From: Streptomyces sulphureus DSM 40104
GTDB lineage: Bacteria; Actinomycetota; Actinomycetes; Streptomycetales; Streptomycetaceae
Assembly: GCF_000381025.1 (NCBI RefSeq)
Contig: NZ_KB905817.1
Coordinates: 418,389 to 482,388, forward strand
DNA length: 64,000 bases
Direction: 5' to 3'
Part shown: positions 34,243 through 42,423 of the stretch, one piece after another
Position numbering within the stretch: position 1 is the stretch's first letter
How the letters are laid out: every line of letters begins with the position of its first letter
Made by a program: the position numbers and the translations under genes
The notes under the pieces: generated by a model
What the model was told of the DNA's origin: nothing
Seen by the model: the letters and a program-made list of their open reading frames with translations, nothing else
Database searches by the model: none

Positions 34243-35292
34243 TCACTCCGCAACCTCGCCCATCGGCGGAAAGCGGAGAACGCCGCCGACGCCGTCCTCC
34301 AACCCCGTGCCGGTGGGGACGAGTTCGAGGGAAGCGCCGGTCTCCGACGCCGACTTCACCAACAGCGCCTCGCGGCTCGCCGGTACGCCCGGTTCCAGCA
34401 GGAGGGTGTCGAGAGCGCCCACCTCAGCGGCCCGCAGCACCTCGGGGTCGCCCATGGTGCCGCGGTCGTGGGCCTGGCCTTCGCGCAGGCGGGACAGCTC
34501 GTCGGCCGCGCGGCGCTTCTCGTGCTCTCCGGCGACGCGCAACACCTCGTCGGTGAGGGCCTGTTGGGCGCCTGCCTCGTCGCTGCCGCCGCTCCCCGTC
34601 TCGACGAGGAGCTCGGACGCGGCCGTGGAGAGCTGCTCCCGCACCGCCGTGCGGCCCTGCACCTCGCCGGCGAGGAGCACGACGTCGGGCGCGAACCGGG
34701 TGCGCGCCCTGTCGATCGCCGCGGCGACCTCCTTGGCGTTGCGCTGCACGGCCTCGTCGGCGCGGCGCTGGATACGGCGGTGCGCCAGTGCGCCCTCCCG
34801 CACATGGTGCGGCGTCTCGATGCCGGTGCCCTCGACCTCCTCGCCGTTCCGCTCGACGGGGACGTGCTCCTGCGCCACGACCAACTCGCGGAGCTGTGCG
34901 CCTTCCTGGTCGGCCGAGACGAGCAGGATGCGCACCGACCTAGCCTGCTCGCGGACGTACGCGCCGAGTTCGGGGAGCACGCCCCAGTGCGCGTCGTCGC
35001 CGGTGCCGAGGGCGGCGTCCCAACGCTCGTCGAGGACGACTCCGTCGTCGGCGGAGGCGACGAGGACGCGCCCGTCCGCCTGCTCCTCGCCGGCCGGGTC
35101 GCGGGCGAGCGCCTGCTCTGCCGCGTCCAGCGCCTGCTCCGTCGCGCCCTGGGACTCCAGACGCTCACGCAGCGCCTTCCAGCGGAGGCGGTTCTGCGTC
35201 TCGGAGTCCTCGCCCGGCGACCTGGCTTCCAGGTAGACGGCGGCGAAGGGCCCTTCGTGGGCGTACACGCGCTGCAGTTCCTTCAGCTCCAT
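34243..35292 (-). CDS. bacterial eRF1-like (baeRF family 2 / Rv2629-type) protein
   Basis: 349 residues. N-terminus MELKELQRVYAHEGPFAAVY then YLEARSPGEDSETQNRLRW is characteristic of the Rv2629-like family. The middle has RFAPDVVLLAGEVQGRTAV and RRADEAVQRNAKEVAAAID; the C-terminus has DTLLLEPGVPASREALL, resembling the Pelota/eRF1 domain 3 fold. Members are thought to act on stalled ribosomes, by analogy with Vms1, but lack a demonstrated role in Streptomyces. The ATG at 35292 is chosen to match the family; a TTG four codons upstream is less likely. Confidence 0.8.
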   Translation of the reverse strand: MELKELQRVYAHEGPFAAVYLEARSPGEDSETQNRLRWKALRERLESQGATEQALDAAEQALARDPAGEEQADGRVLVASADDGVVLDERWDAALGTGDDAHWGVLPELGAYVREQARSVRILLVSADQEGAQLRELVVAQEHVPVERNGEEVEGTGIETPHHVREGALAHRRIQRRADEAVQRNAKEVAAAIDRARTRFAPDVVLLAGEVQGRTAVREQLSTAASELLVETGSGGSDEAGAQQALTDEVLRVAGEHEKRRAADELSRLREGQAHDRGTMGDPEVLRAAEVGALDTLLLEPGVPASREALLVKSASETGASLELVPTGTGLEDGVGGVLRFPPMGEVAE

Positions 35293-35304
35293 GGTCAGCC
35301 CCAA

Positions 35305-35753
35305 TCAGTGCAGGCGACAGCCGGTGGCGGGCTCCGCCGCCGGCTTCGTTCACGGCCCGGCGCGGGTGGTGTGCCCGGTGGGCCGTGGTCTTCACGTACC
35401 CCTGTGTGTGTTGTCAAACGTCGACGAACGCGACGCGTCCACACGGCTTCGGAGCGTCGCCGTGCACATGCGCAGGGCGCACGCGGAGTTGACGAGTCGG
35501 AGTTTCGGTCCGAAAATGTCCCGCATGATCAAGCACTCGACGTCAGCGCAGGGCTTCGCCTGTCGCCCGTGGCGCCGCGGGTGCGAACGGTCCGGTCTCT
35601 AGTACCTCCAGGTGGGCTCCCCCTCTGCGGAGCCCACTCACCCGTCTCCGTGAGTACCGCGGTCGCGGCTGCCGTGCCGCGGCGCTCCCCTTCCGCGCAT
35701 CCCGCCGACCCGCCCGGTCCGGACGGGTCCGAAGACGAACTCCGAGGTGTCCC
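35305..35753. promoter_or_regulatory. leader/promoter region of the dioxygenase gene
   Basis: 450 bases between divergent genes. A 9-bp hairpin (GTGGGCTCC and complement, 35612-35637) sits about 115 bases before the dioxygenase start. A short open frame beginning at 35518 (MSRMIKHSTSAQG...) ends just ahead of it, so an attenuator-type leader is possible but unproven. Confidence 0.35.
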
Positions 35754-36704
35754 ATGACCGTTGCACCAGAAGCCCCCGCAACCGCCGCCGCTCCCACTCT
35801 CCGTGAAGCACGCGTCCCCGCCGACGGCATGTACGAGGGCACGCGCGTCCTCAGCCCCTTCCCCGAGGGATGGGAGGAGCGCCCCTACAGCCGTATCGAG
35901 GTGACCCCGCTCAGCCGTGTCATCGGCGCCGAGATCCGCGGCGCCGACCTCTCGGAACCGCTCGACGAGGAACTCCGCGAGGAGATCAACCGGGCCCTGC
36001 TGGAGTGGAAGGTCGTCTTCTTCCGCGGCGCCCACCTCACCCCCGAGCAGCAGCGCGCCTTCGCCCGCAACTGGGGCGAGCTGGAGACCAACCCGCTTCT
36101 CGCGCGCGGCTCGGCCGACGACGTCGTCCGGTTCGACAAGAGCGCGGGCTCGGTCCCCACCTTCGAGAACGTCTGGCACACCGACGTCACCTTCCGCGAA
36201 CGCCCCGCGCTCGGGGCGGTGTTGCAACTGCGCGAGGTGCCGCCGGTCGGCGGCGACACGATGTGGGCCGACATGGCCGCCGCCTACGACAACCTCTCCG
36301 ACGAGGTGAAGGAGCGGATCGAAGGCGCCGTCGCCGTGCACGACTTCATTCCGGGCTTCGTCCGGTTCTACGGCCCGGAGAAGGTCGCCGAGCACCAGGA
36401 CGAGTTCCCGCCCGTCGAGCACCCGGTGGTGCGCACCCACCCGGAGACGGGGCGGAAGATGCTCTTCGTCAACACGTCGTTCACCACGCACATCAAGGGC
36501 ATGGACCGCGCCGAGAGCGACCGGCTCCTCGCCTACCTGACGCGGCAGGCGCACACCCCCGAGTACCAGGTGCGCTTCCACTGGCAGGCGGGCGACATCG
36601 CGTTCTGGGACAACCGCGCCACCCAGCACTACGCCGTCGCCGACTACGCCCCGCAGCCGCGCGTCGCCGAGCGCGTCGCCATCGCGGGCGACCGGCCGTT
36701 CTGA
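35754..36704 (+). CDS. TauD/TfdA-family Fe(II)/2-oxoglutarate dioxygenase
   Basis: 316 residues. Iron ligands: His142 and Asp144 in VWHTDVTF, and His292 in NRATQHYAVADY. The 2-oxoglutarate-binding Arg is in QPRVAERVAIAGDRP. LSRVIGAEIRGADLSEPLD marks the N-terminal family region. Taurine, other sulfonates and alkyl sulfates are usual substrates, suggesting sulfur scavenging, but no transporter genes flank it. The ATG follows GAGGTGTCCC. Confidence 0.88.
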   Translation: MTVAPEAPATAAAPTLREARVPADGMYEGTRVLSPFPEGWEERPYSRIEVTPLSRVIGAEIRGADLSEPLDEELREEINRALLEWKVVFFRGAHLTPEQQRAFARNWGELETNPLLARGSADDVVRFDKSAGSVPTFENVWHTDVTFRERPALGAVLQLREVPPVGGDTMWADMAAAYDNLSDEVKERIEGAVAVHDFIPGFVRFYGPEKVAEHQDEFPPVEHPVVRTHPETGRKMLFVNTSFTTHIKGMDRAESDRLLAYLTRQAHTPEYQVRFHWQAGDIAFWDNRATQHYAVADYAPQPRVAERVAIAGDRPF

Positions 36705-36881
36705 CGGCGGCCGGCTGACGGTTGCCTGCGGCGGGGCGGAGCGCGGCTCCGTCCCGCCGCTCGGTTTGCGCCAAGTGCACGCCTTACGGCCGAAGTTGTG
36801 TGCGGTGACAGTGGCTCGGCCCGCCCGGAAGGGTAGCTTCCGCCCGACACCTCCAACCCACAGGAGAGTTGGGAGAGCCGC

Positions 36882-38075
36882 ATGCAGCATTCCCTGCGCC
36901 GCGCCTGCACCCGGGCCGCCGGCGCCACCGTCGCCTTACTCCTCTCGGCGGCCTGGCTCAGCCCCGTCGCCTCGGCCGCGGGACACGACCGGACCGCGCC
37001 GGCCGCCGACCCGGGCGGGATCGTCGCCGCCGAACCCAGCGAGTTCCGGCTGTCCCTGGGAGTACCGACGGCCACCGAAGCGTGGCGGATCGAGTACGCG
37101 TCCACGGCCGCCGACGGGAGCAGCAACACCGTCTCGGGGAGCGTCATCGTCCCCAAGGACCTGCGCAAGGGCCCCCGTCCGCTGGTGACGTACGCCGTCG
37201 GAACCGTCGGGATGGGCGATCAGTGCGCCCCGTCCGCGACCAACCCCACGGGCGGGACCGTCGAGAGCCTGCTCATCAACAACGCGCTGCTGCGCGGCTG
37301 GGCCGTGGCCCTCACCGACTACGAGGGGCTCGGCACGCCCGGCGACCACACCTACACGGTCGGCAGGGCGGCGGGCACGGCCGTCCTCGACGCGGCGCGC
37401 GCCGCGCAGCAGTTGCCGGCGGCGCAGGATCGCGGCGTCGGGGCCGACTCGCCCGTCGGCATCATGGGGTACTCGCAGGGTGGCCAGGCGAGCGCCTGGG
37501 CGGCGGAGCTGCACGCCTCGTACGCGCCCGAGTTGGACGTAAAGGGCGTGGCGAGCGGCGGCGTCCCCGCCGAACTCACCGACGTCGCCGACCACAACGA
37601 CGGGGGCGACAACGCCGGCTTCGTCCTGATGTCGGCGATCGGCCACGACGCCGCCCATCCGGAACTCGGCCTCGACGGCTACCTCAACGACAAGGGCCGC
37701 GCCCTCATCGCGGAGACCCGCGAGGGGTGCACGGACGAGATCCTCGACTCGGCAGCGGGCGAGACGATCGCGGAGAACACCACGAGCAACCCGCTGGAGG
37801 AGCAGGACTGGCAGCAGCGTCTCGCCGAGTCCACCCTCGGCACACAGGCACCCGGCTTCCCCGCGTACGTCTACCACGGCGGCTCGGACGAGATCATCCC
37901 GCGCCACCTCGGCGAGGGGCTCCGCGACGACTGGTGCGCGGAGGGCAACCCCGTCAAGTGGCGCTCGTTCGCGGGGCAGAGCCACGTGGGGACGGCGATC
38001 CTCGGGTCGCTGCCCGCGGTGCAGTTCCTCGGTGAGCGCTTCGAGGGCGGCGCCGTCGAGGACGACTGCGGCTGA
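36882..38075 (+). CDS. secreted triacylglycerol lipase (secretory LIP family)
   Basis: 397 residues with a signal peptide of about 32 residues (cut after ASA). Alpha/beta hydrolase of the fungal/actinobacterial LIP type: the nucleophile Ser is near residue 198 in GIMGYSQGGQASAWAAE, the Asp in YVYHGGSDEIIP and the His in FAGQSHVGT. WAVALTDYEGLGTPGDHTY is a family landmark. Cys pairs (DQCAPS, REGCTDE, DDWCAEG, EDDCG) suggest disulfides outside the cell. Confidence 0.9.
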   Translation: MQHSLRRACTRAAGATVALLLSAAWLSPVASAAGHDRTAPAADPGGIVAAEPSEFRLSLGVPTATEAWRIEYASTAADGSSNTVSGSVIVPKDLRKGPRPLVTYAVGTVGMGDQCAPSATNPTGGTVESLLINNALLRGWAVALTDYEGLGTPGDHTYTVGRAAGTAVLDAARAAQQLPAAQDRGVGADSPVGIMGYSQGGQASAWAAELHASYAPELDVKGVASGGVPAELTDVADHNDGGDNAGFVLMSAIGHDAAHPELGLDGYLNDKGRALIAETREGCTDEILDSAAGETIAENTTSNPLEEQDWQQRLAESTLGTQAPGFPAYVYHGGSDEIIPRHLGEGLRDDWCAEGNPVKWRSFAGQSHVGTAILGSLPAVQFLGERFEGGAVEDDCG

Positions 38076-38124
38076 GGCCGCCGCGCGGCGGCGCGTCCCG
38101 CACGCGCCGCCGCGACGACTCCGC

Positions 38125-38961
38125 CTACAGACGGGTGTTGATCAGCTCCGTCACATGCCGCTGACCGGCTGCCGTCGGATGGAGCGGGGCCCCGTTGGAG
38201 AGCGGGAGGAGGCCGTCGACCCACCGGTTGCTCGGCGTCTGGCAGGCGTCGTGGCCCTGGGTCGTGCCCGGGTCGACGAAGTCGAAGCCGGCCGCCGTCG
38301 CGCGGTCGCCGACCATGGCGTTGAGCTTGTCCTGGACGCTGTTGATGTACGCGACGTCGCCGGCGGAGATCGGGACCGCCGGCCAGCACCCGGTGTCAGG
38401 GGGCAGGATACGCAGGTATCCGGTGACGACGACCCGGGCGTCCGGGGCGCGTTCGGCCACGCCGGCGAGGACGTCGTCGATCTTGGGGGCGGTCTCGGCG
38501 ATGCGTTGGGCGAGCTGGTCGGCACCGCCCTCGGTGTAGTGGTCCTTGCACGGCGTGCCCTTGGGGTCGGGGACGCTGCGCAGGGCGCAGGTGAGAGCGA
38601 TGTCGGCGAAGCCGACGTCGTTGCCGCCGACGGTGAGGGTGACGAGGTCGGTCTCCGGGGTGACCGACTCCAGTTGGGGATCGAGGACGCCGTCGGTGAC
38701 GGCGCCCGCGCAGGTGGCGTCGACGAACTCGGTGCCTTCGAGGCCCTCGGCGACGAGCGCCGGGTAGTTGTCGCGCGAGCGCAGGCACCCCGTCTCCGGG
38801 TCGATGACGGTCTTGGTGAGAGAGCCGAGCGAGGCGTACGAGTCGCCGAGGGCGACGTAGCGTTCCAAGGGGTCTGCGGTCTCGGCCCCGGCCGCGACCG
38901 GGGTCAGCAGCACGGCGGCGAAAGCTGCCGAGCACAGGGCAAGTAGACGTCTGGCACGCAC
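38125..38961 (-). CDS. secreted SGNH/GDSL esterase-lipase
   Basis: 278 residues. Signal peptide about 1-26 (AAGA). SGNH blocks: nucleophile Ser41 in ALGDSYASLG, Gly in the CAGAVTD region, Asn in TVGGNDVGFAD, and the C-terminal Asp-His in PLHPTAAGQRHV. Six cysteines in the positions of the Streptomyces rimosus/coelicolor extracellular lipases imply three disulfides. The GTG at 38961 has AGGAGG seven bases upstream. Convergent with the LIP-type lipase, so two unrelated secreted lipases sit side by side. Confidence 0.93.
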   Translation of the reverse strand: MRARRLLALCSAAFAAVLLTPVAAGAETADPLERYVALGDSYASLGSLTKTVIDPETGCLRSRDNYPALVAEGLEGTEFVDATCAGAVTDGVLDPQLESVTPETDLVTLTVGGNDVGFADIALTCALRSVPDPKGTPCKDHYTEGGADQLAQRIAETAPKIDDVLAGVAERAPDARVVVTGYLRILPPDTGCWPAVPISAGDVAYINSVQDKLNAMVGDRATAAGFDFVDPGTTQGHDACQTPSNRWVDGLLPLSNGAPLHPTAAGQRHVTELINTRL

Positions 38962-39101
38962 GGTTGGGCCTCCTGACTACTCTCCGGTAAACGAACCGAA
39001 GATAGAGGCAGACCCCCGCGCACTCAACACTGCGGACAGAAATGCCCGGAGGCGACAAAACCCGGGAGAGCTCCGCTCTTTTCGTCAGCCCCCGCGACGT
39101 G

Positions 39102-39911
39102 TCAGGGCTTGCGCGCCACCGCCGCGTAAGAACCGACCTGCGCCGGCTCCCACTTCGGATGCCCTTGCTCGTCCGAGGGGTCGGGGCGCCACTCGTCGGC
39201 GACCACGACCCCTGGCTCCAGCAGATCGAGACCGTCGAGGAAGCGGACGAACTCCTCGCGCGTACGCGCCTGGAACGGGGTGCCGCTGCGCCGGTAGATC
39301 TCCTCGCCGCGCCGGGTGTCCTCGGGGGCGAAGTCCGGCGTGATGTGGGAGAGCGCGAGGTGGCTGCCGGAGGGGAGGCGCGCGCACATGTCGCGGACGA
39401 GCGCGTACGGGTTGCGCTCGTCCGGAGCGAAGTGGAGGAGCGCGAAGAAGCAGAGCGCGACCGGTTGCGAGAGGTCGAACGTGCCGGTGACGGCGGGATG
39501 TTTGAGCACGTCCTCGGTGAACGCGTCGGCTTCGACGTAGGCGGTGTCGCCCTCGGGCGTGCCGTGCGCCAGGACGTCCACGTACTCGACGACCATGGGG
39601 TCGTTGTCCACATAGACGACCCGGCACTCGGGCGCCACCTCCTGTACCACCTGGTGCAGGTTGGGCGCGGTGGGGATGCCGGCGCCCAGGTCGAGGAACT
39701 GGCGTACCCCCGCCTCTGCGAGGGCGCGTGCGGCCCGGCGCATGAAGGCGCGGTTGGCGCGCGCAGCGGTGCGGACGTTCTCCGAGAGCGCCAGGACCTC
39801 CTCCGCCGCCGCGCGGTCGGCCGGGAACCAGTCCTTGCCGCCGAGGTAGTAGTCGTACATCCGGGCGGGGTGCGCGCGTAAGGTGTCGATCTCGTTTCTG
39901 CGGTCGCTCAC
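39102..39911 (-). CDS. SAM-dependent methyltransferase (DUF574/PF04672 type)
   Basis: 269 residues. HPARMYDYYLGGKDWFPADR opens the family; the SAM motif is RQFLDLGAGIPTAPNLHQV, with VVYVDNDPMVVEY next and EADAFTEDV after. Streptomyces genomes hold many paralogs of unknown substrate, often beside XRE/DUF5753 regulators, as here: the regulator gene ends 124 bases upstream on the same strand. The GTG at 39911 follows AAGGAG. Confidence 0.88.
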   Translation of the reverse strand: MSDRRNEIDTLRAHPARMYDYYLGGKDWFPADRAAAEEVLALSENVRTAARANRAFMRRAARALAEAGVRQFLDLGAGIPTAPNLHQVVQEVAPECRVVYVDNDPMVVEYVDVLAHGTPEGDTAYVEADAFTEDVLKHPAVTGTFDLSQPVALCFFALLHFAPDERNPYALVRDMCARLPSGSHLALSHITPDFAPEDTRRGEEIYRRSGTPFQARTREEFVRFLDGLDLLEPGVVVADEWRPDPSDEQGHPKWEPAQVGSYAAVARKP

Positions 39912-40035
39912 GCTGCTCCTTCTCGTCTCGGTCGCAGGTCGCTCGAGGTGTGACTGCTCCCGGTACGCGGACCGCTCCCGGATCGGTGGAAGTTGGCGCG
40001 TCGGATGAGGCGTGGGAGCCGTTCCGGAGGAAGCC

Positions 40036-40911
40036 TCAGCCGCCGTACTCCTTGTGGAGCCGCTCCAGGTAGCCGCGGAGGTCGGGCAGGTGCTGGTGGG
40101 CCAGGCGGGAGGCGCGGATGTGGGCCTCCAGGTGGGTCGTGACGTCCTCGGGCTCGTCGAGGTAGGAGGCCGAGGTGAGGCCCTCTGTGTAGACGATGTC
40201 CTGGAGTTCGGGCTCGTCGAAGCGGAAGTAGGTGAAGTGGCCGGCCGCCGCGGTGTGCGGGCCTGCGCCTAGCGGGAGGACGCGTATCGTCAGCTCCGGG
40301 AGGTCCATCGCCTCCAGCAGGTGCTCGATCTGGCCGCGCATCACCTCCGGGCCTCCGACGACGCGGCGGAGCGAGGTCTCCTCCATCACCACCCAGATCG
40401 TGGGGCGTTCGGCGCGTTCCAGTAGGTCCTGGCGCCGCAGGCGGATGTCGACGCGGCGCTCCAGCTCGTCCTCCGGCTCGTTGGGGAAGCCTGCGCGCAT
40501 CACGGCGCGGGAGTAGTCGCGGGTCTGGAGTATGCCGGTGACGTAGTGCGGCTCGTAGGTGCGCAGCAGGCGGGCGCCGCTCTCCAGGCTGACGTAGGCG
40601 CGGAACCAGGTCGGCAGCGCGTCGCGGAACGGATGCCACCAGCCCGGCTGGTTGGCGCGCTCGGCCATCTCGAGGAACTCGGCGGCCTCGTCGGCCGGAA
40701 CCTCGTAGAGGCGAAGAAGCTCCTTGACATAGAGCGTCTTGAGGCCGACCTGCGCATTCTCGATGCGTCGCACCGTGAGTTCGCCGGTGCCGAGGGCCTT
40801 CGACGCGGCCTTGAGCGAGACGTCGCGCGTGAGGCGCAGCTCCTTGAGGCGTCTCGCGAGGATGATCCGCAGCACCGTGGGGGTGCTGGAGCCGGTCGGC
40901 AGTTCGCTCAT
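40036..40911 (-). CDS. XRE-family regulator with DUF5753 domain (WhiJ-like)
   Basis: 291 residues. Helix-turn-helix about 14-70 (LARRLKELRLTRDVSLKAAS, then GELTVRRIENAQ). The remaining 200 residues form the DUF5753 domain: AYVSLESGARLLRTYEPHYV, GILQTRDYSRAVM, RRQDLLERAERPTIWVVMEE. These regulators typically work with a DUF397 protein or a HATPase partner in development. Here a HATPase gene is divergent and a methyltransferase follows. ATG at 40911 after GGGGGAGAGAAG; the longer open frame upstream has no other support. Confidence 0.9.
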   Translation of the reverse strand: MSELPTGSSTPTVLRIILARRLKELRLTRDVSLKAASKALGTGELTVRRIENAQVGLKTLYVKELLRLYEVPADEAAEFLEMAERANQPGWWHPFRDALPTWFRAYVSLESGARLLRTYEPHYVTGILQTRDYSRAVMRAGFPNEPEDELERRVDIRLRRQDLLERAERPTIWVVMEETSLRRVVGGPEVMRGQIEHLLEAMDLPELTIRVLPLGAGPHTAAAGHFTYFRFDEPELQDIVYTEGLTSASYLDEPEDVTTHLEAHIRASRLAHQHLPDLRGYLERLHKEYGG

Positions 40912-41631
40912 CCGCTTCTCTCCCCCACCACGACACGTGAACCCAACGCGGCGGCACTTCACGGGAGTTGGGCCATACACAGCGGATACGTACCCCGCTC
41001 GGACCGCCGCGAAATTATCAGAACGGCGGACCGGTAGGTAGCCCCGCCGCCCCGTACCGGCCGACGCGGGGGCCTCCACTTCCCGTCGGACGCGCCCAAC
41101 AGGGCTGCGCCGGCGGGTAGTTGTCGACCCCCTTGGAGCGTAGGGGGCGTACGGGGAGTAAGGAAAGCCGGGTGGGCACTCCCGGCGAATGCCCCGCGCG
41201 CCTTCAGCTCCCGAACGAACGGCACTGCTCCACGACCACGCACAGTGCCCACGACGCCGAGCCGGGCGCACCACCGCCCACCCGCGCGCCCACCGAAACG
41301 GAAGTGGATGCGCCGGAGCCAACAGGACGGCCCGCAAACGACGTCCGGGACATCGCAGCACCGCAAAGGGCCTTCGGAGAAGACCGACGCCGCGCTGACG
41401 CGCCCCCTCCGAACCGATCGACGGGAAATTATCAGATTGATACTTGCGAGCAGAACCACGGGCAGCGCATAGTGAACACCAGACCCGGTGCACCAATATC
41501 CGTGCGGCCAGGGGCAGTTGGACGTCCAATGACGTGCGTCCAGGTGTCCCGCCGCGTAGTTCGCCGCCGGAGACGCCGCCCGCGGGAGGCAGCCGGCGCG
41601 CACCGCACCTTCCCCCATGGAGGCGACACGC
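40912..41631. promoter_or_regulatory. 720-base divergent control region with a 12-bp direct repeat
   Basis: Large region between the XRE regulator and the divergent HATPase gene, without a convincing gene. It holds two exact copies of GAAATTATCAGA, at 41011-41022 and 41425-41436. These are striking AT-rich words in GC-rich DNA. The second copy continues into the palindrome TATCAGATTGATA. Confidence 0.5.
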
Positions 41632-42171
41632 GTGCCCAGCTCCCCACTCGACGCCACGTCGTTCTCCGGGCGCCCGGCACACGAGTCGAGCCCCGAACAC
41701 CGCTGGCACCTGCCGGCACGCCACCCCAGCGTGCGGCGTGCCAGGCACACCCTGGACACCTGGCTCAGTGAGCACAGCGTGCCGCCGGACACCCGGGAGA
41801 CCGCCGTGCTGATCCTCTCCGAACTCGCCACCAACGCCATCACGCACACCAACAGCGCCACCGTGACGTGCCGAATATGCCTGCTTCCGCAGGGACTCCA
41901 CGTCGAGGTGCACGACCACGACCCCGCCGGCAGCGCACCGCACCGCCGCTCGCCCGGACCCGAGGCCGAGCACGGACGCGGACTCCACATCGTGGACAGC
42001 CTCGCCGAGAACTGGGGCGTCAGCGCCACGCCCCACACGCACGGCCACGCGGTTTGGGCCCAACTCCCCAGCAGCAGGCGGTATGCCGCACTGGAGAACG
42101 CACACCCGGGCCGCGACGCCGTCTACGGCACCGGCTGGATCACGGAGGCCGGCGAGGCAGCAGCAGACTGA
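41632..42171 (+). CDS. HATPase_c anti-sigma-factor-like ATP-binding protein (RsbW type)
   Basis: 179 residues. GHKL ATPase features: the N-box VLILSELATNAITHTNS (Asn in the Mg-binding helix), G1-like LHVEVHDHDPAGSAP and G2 HGRGLHIVDSLAENWGV. Such stand-alone RsbW-type proteins bind or phosphorylate partner regulators. The GTG at 41632 is chosen over the ATG at 41617 because GGAGG lies eight bases before it, inside the longer version, whereas nothing ribosome-binding-like precedes the ATG. Divergent from the XRE regulator, a recurring Streptomyces pairing. Confidence 0.85.
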   Translation: MPSSPLDATSFSGRPAHESSPEHRWHLPARHPSVRRARHTLDTWLSEHSVPPDTRETAVLILSELATNAITHTNSATVTCRICLLPQGLHVEVHDHDPAGSAPHRRSPGPEAEHGRGLHIVDSLAENWGVSATPHTHGHAVWAQLPSSRRYAALENAHPGRDAVYGTGWITEAGEAAAD

Positions 42172-42179
42172 CCGGCCCA

Positions 42180-42265
42180 CCGCGGGCCCTGAGCCCGCGG
42201 CCGCTGACGGGGCGGGCGAGGCGGCGGCGTACGCACGGGGGTCGTACGTCGCCGGCCTCGCCCGC
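42180..42265. terminator. bidirectional terminator region
   Basis: Two hairpins between convergent genes: CCGCGGGC with its complement (42180-42200, loop 5), and a longer near-perfect stem of about 22 bp at 42212-42265 (GCGGGCGAGG...CCTCGCCCGC). Confidence 0.7.
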
Positions 42266-42423
42266 TCTTCGCGTTGCACCGGCTGAAAGCGGGGGCGTCC
42301 CCGCGCGTCGTCCTGCCGTACGGCGGCGCGCTTACGTCGCTCTCCTTGCGTCGGGCGGGCGTTGACGTGAAGGCCACCTTCCGCGACGGCGAAAGCGGCC
42401 ACCCACTCGGCCGGCGACCCCGC

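Noticed and set aside
40912..42402. Upstream extension of the XRE regulator frame to 42402
   Set aside because: It runs antisense through the HATPase gene and has no ribosome-binding site; the ATG at 40911 gives a standard-length protein.
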